A stretch of DNA of 6,463 bases from Candidatus Aminicenantota bacterium (lineage in GTDB: Bacteria; Acidobacteriota; Aminicenantia; UBA2199). The stretch spans positions 1,769,175 to 1,775,637 of the forward strand of contig CP070627.1 in assembly GCA_020355945.1 (NCBI GenBank), written 5' to 3'. Below, in pieces: positions 5,489 to 6,463 of this stretch. Numbering within the stretch: the first letter of the stretch is position 1; each line of letters opens with the position of its first letter. A model generated the notes under the pieces. That model had not been told where the DNA came from. It saw nothing but the letters and a program-made list of their open reading frames with translations, and did no database searches. A program made the position numbers and the translations under genes.

Positions 5489-6454
5489 ATGAGGTTTCAT
5501 TCGCTTGCAGTTCTAATAGTGATGCTTGTTTGCCTGGCAGCCGCTGCCTGCCAAAAAAAAGCCCAAGACACATCCGCTAAAAAAAGAGAATCCATTTTAG
5601 ACCGGGTGGTGGTGATAGAACCTGAACTCATCACGGAAATTCCTAAAGTCTCCCGTTGGTGTGACCGGCTGGACCTGGTGAAACAGCGCATCAACGTCGG
5701 CGATGCAGAACTGTATGTGGAAGAGGAAGGCAAGGGAACACCACTGGTTTTGATCAACGGTGGGCCCGGCGGCACCCACCATTATTTCCACCCCTGGTTC
5801 TCCCGGGCAAAGGATTATGCCCGCGTGCTCTATTACGACCAGAGAGGATGCGGATTATCCGATTTTAAACCCGGGGAAAACGGATACAGCGTTGAACAAG
5901 CGGTTTCCGACCTGGATGCCCTTCGCAAAGCCAAAAAAATTGACAAATGGGTGGTGCTGGGTTATTCCTATGGCGGATTCCTGGCTCAATATTATACCAT
6001 CAATTACCCCCAACATGTGGCCGGTCTGGTGCTATTGGGAACCTCGCCGGGGATGTGGACCAAAACCGGCCCTTCCCGCCAGGGCCAATTCCTTTCAGAC
6101 AGCGAACGCGCCAGGATGAATGAAATCCACAAACAGCTCAGACAACTGGACATAAAAAAAGACCTGCCGCGCAGCAAATTAATTCAGGTCCTGCTCTATA
6201 ACAATTTTATCAATGGTGACTGGAAACGCCAGCATTTTTATAAACCCTCCCGGGAAAGAATGGCCCAGATAGCCCTGTATGAATGGGATCACGATGATAA
6301 TTTCAACGGCATCCTGAACAACAGCATGTCCAGGGTGGATTTGACCGGTGCCTTTGCGTCCAACCCGATCCCTACCCTGATCCTTGAAGGGAAGTGGGAC
6401 CTGACCTGGGGCAAAAAAAAACCTGGAATTTTGAAAAAAAATCATCAATTTTAG
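5489..6454 (+). CDS. exported alpha/beta hydrolase, prolyl-iminopeptidase-like (S33), C-terminus apparently cut short
   Basis: AGGAGG at 5476-5481, 7 bases upstream, fixes the ATG at 5489. Residues 1-20 are a signal ending LAAAAC; C21 could be lipidated, although Ala rather than Leu is at the -3 position. The alpha/beta hydrolase core follows: NGGPGG at residues 90-95 (HGGPGG oxyanion loop of prolyl iminopeptidases, with His replaced by Asn), DQRGCGLSD from D117, and nucleophile S160 in GYSYGG. An insert rich in charged residues (about 185-285) fits a cap domain, then D304 in ILEGKWDLTWG is the likely catalytic acid. The family then needs a histidine roughly 25-30 residues later in a GHSP-like loop. 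The frame stops at residue 321 (KKNHQF), before that point and just after A9 (6413-6421) and A8 (6434-6441) runs. Relatives release N-terminal proline or hydrolyse esters; specificity is not readable. The window ends 9 bases after the stop, so any continuation is unseen. Confidence 0.85.
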   Translation: MRFHSLAVLIVMLVCLAAAACQKKAQDTSAKKRESILDRVVVIEPELITEIPKVSRWCDRLDLVKQRINVGDAELYVEEEGKGTPLVLINGGPGGTHHYFHPWFSRAKDYARVLYYDQRGCGLSDFKPGENGYSVEQAVSDLDALRKAKKIDKWVVLGYSYGGFLAQYYTINYPQHVAGLVLLGTSPGMWTKTGPSRQGQFLSDSERARMNEIHKQLRQLDIKKDLPRSKLIQVLLYNNFINGDWKRQHFYKPSRERMAQIALYEWDHDDNFNGILNNSMSRVDLTGAFASNPIPTLILEGKWDLTWGKKKPGILKKNHQF

Positions 6455-6463
6455 CCACGCATT

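Overview
The window reads as an AT-leaning bacterial chromosome segment in which every gene I can support lies on the + strand. No rRNA, tRNA, transposase, integrase or CRISPR array is visible. Shine-Dalgarno sites are strong (AGGAGG-type) in front of the well-defined starts, and most products are exported (signal peptides or lipoprotein-like N-termini). Combined with 6-bladed beta-propeller proteins, a prolyl oligopeptidase, an exported Ntn amidase and an alpha/beta hydrolase of the prolyl-iminopeptidase type, this suggests a diderm peptide or amide degrader. Acidobacteriota or Aminicenantes-like bacteria fit best in my judgement, but that is recollection of gene style, not a search result.

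Layout. Bases 1-282 hold the 3' end of a beta-propeller gene (copy A). An 82-base gap with an excellent ribosome site leads to a complete prolyl oligopeptidase (365-2524) whose catalytic Ser/Asp/His and several substrate-pocket residues can be placed. Bases 2525-2979 are non-coding: GC-rich hairpins including a plausible terminator, a pyrimidine-rich period-8 array, and a composite element in which three separate short repeats share a 9-base period. A complete second beta-propeller gene (2980-3978, copy B) follows; its last 86 residues are about 70% identical to copy A, with a 47-base stretch identical at the DNA level.

Bases 4031-5276 hold one exported choloylglycine-hydrolase/acyltransferase-like Ntn amidase fused to a four-helix membrane module. 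The gene is broken: the N-terminal part (4031-4714) and the C-terminal part (open from 4698) are in different frames, and a middle section of the fold appears to be missing. The last gene (5489-6454) is an exported alpha/beta hydrolase with the NGGPGG and GYSYGG motifs. Its frame closes before the catalytic histidine, just after two poly-A runs, so it is either frameshifted or truncated.

How they may work together (inference): three exported hydrolases acting on peptide or amide bonds sit beside two propeller proteins of unknown function, which suggests envelope-located peptide or amide scavenging. Prolyl oligopeptidase and a prolyl-iminopeptidase-like enzyme would be complementary on proline-containing peptides. 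The substrate of the Ntn amidase cannot be read from the sequence.
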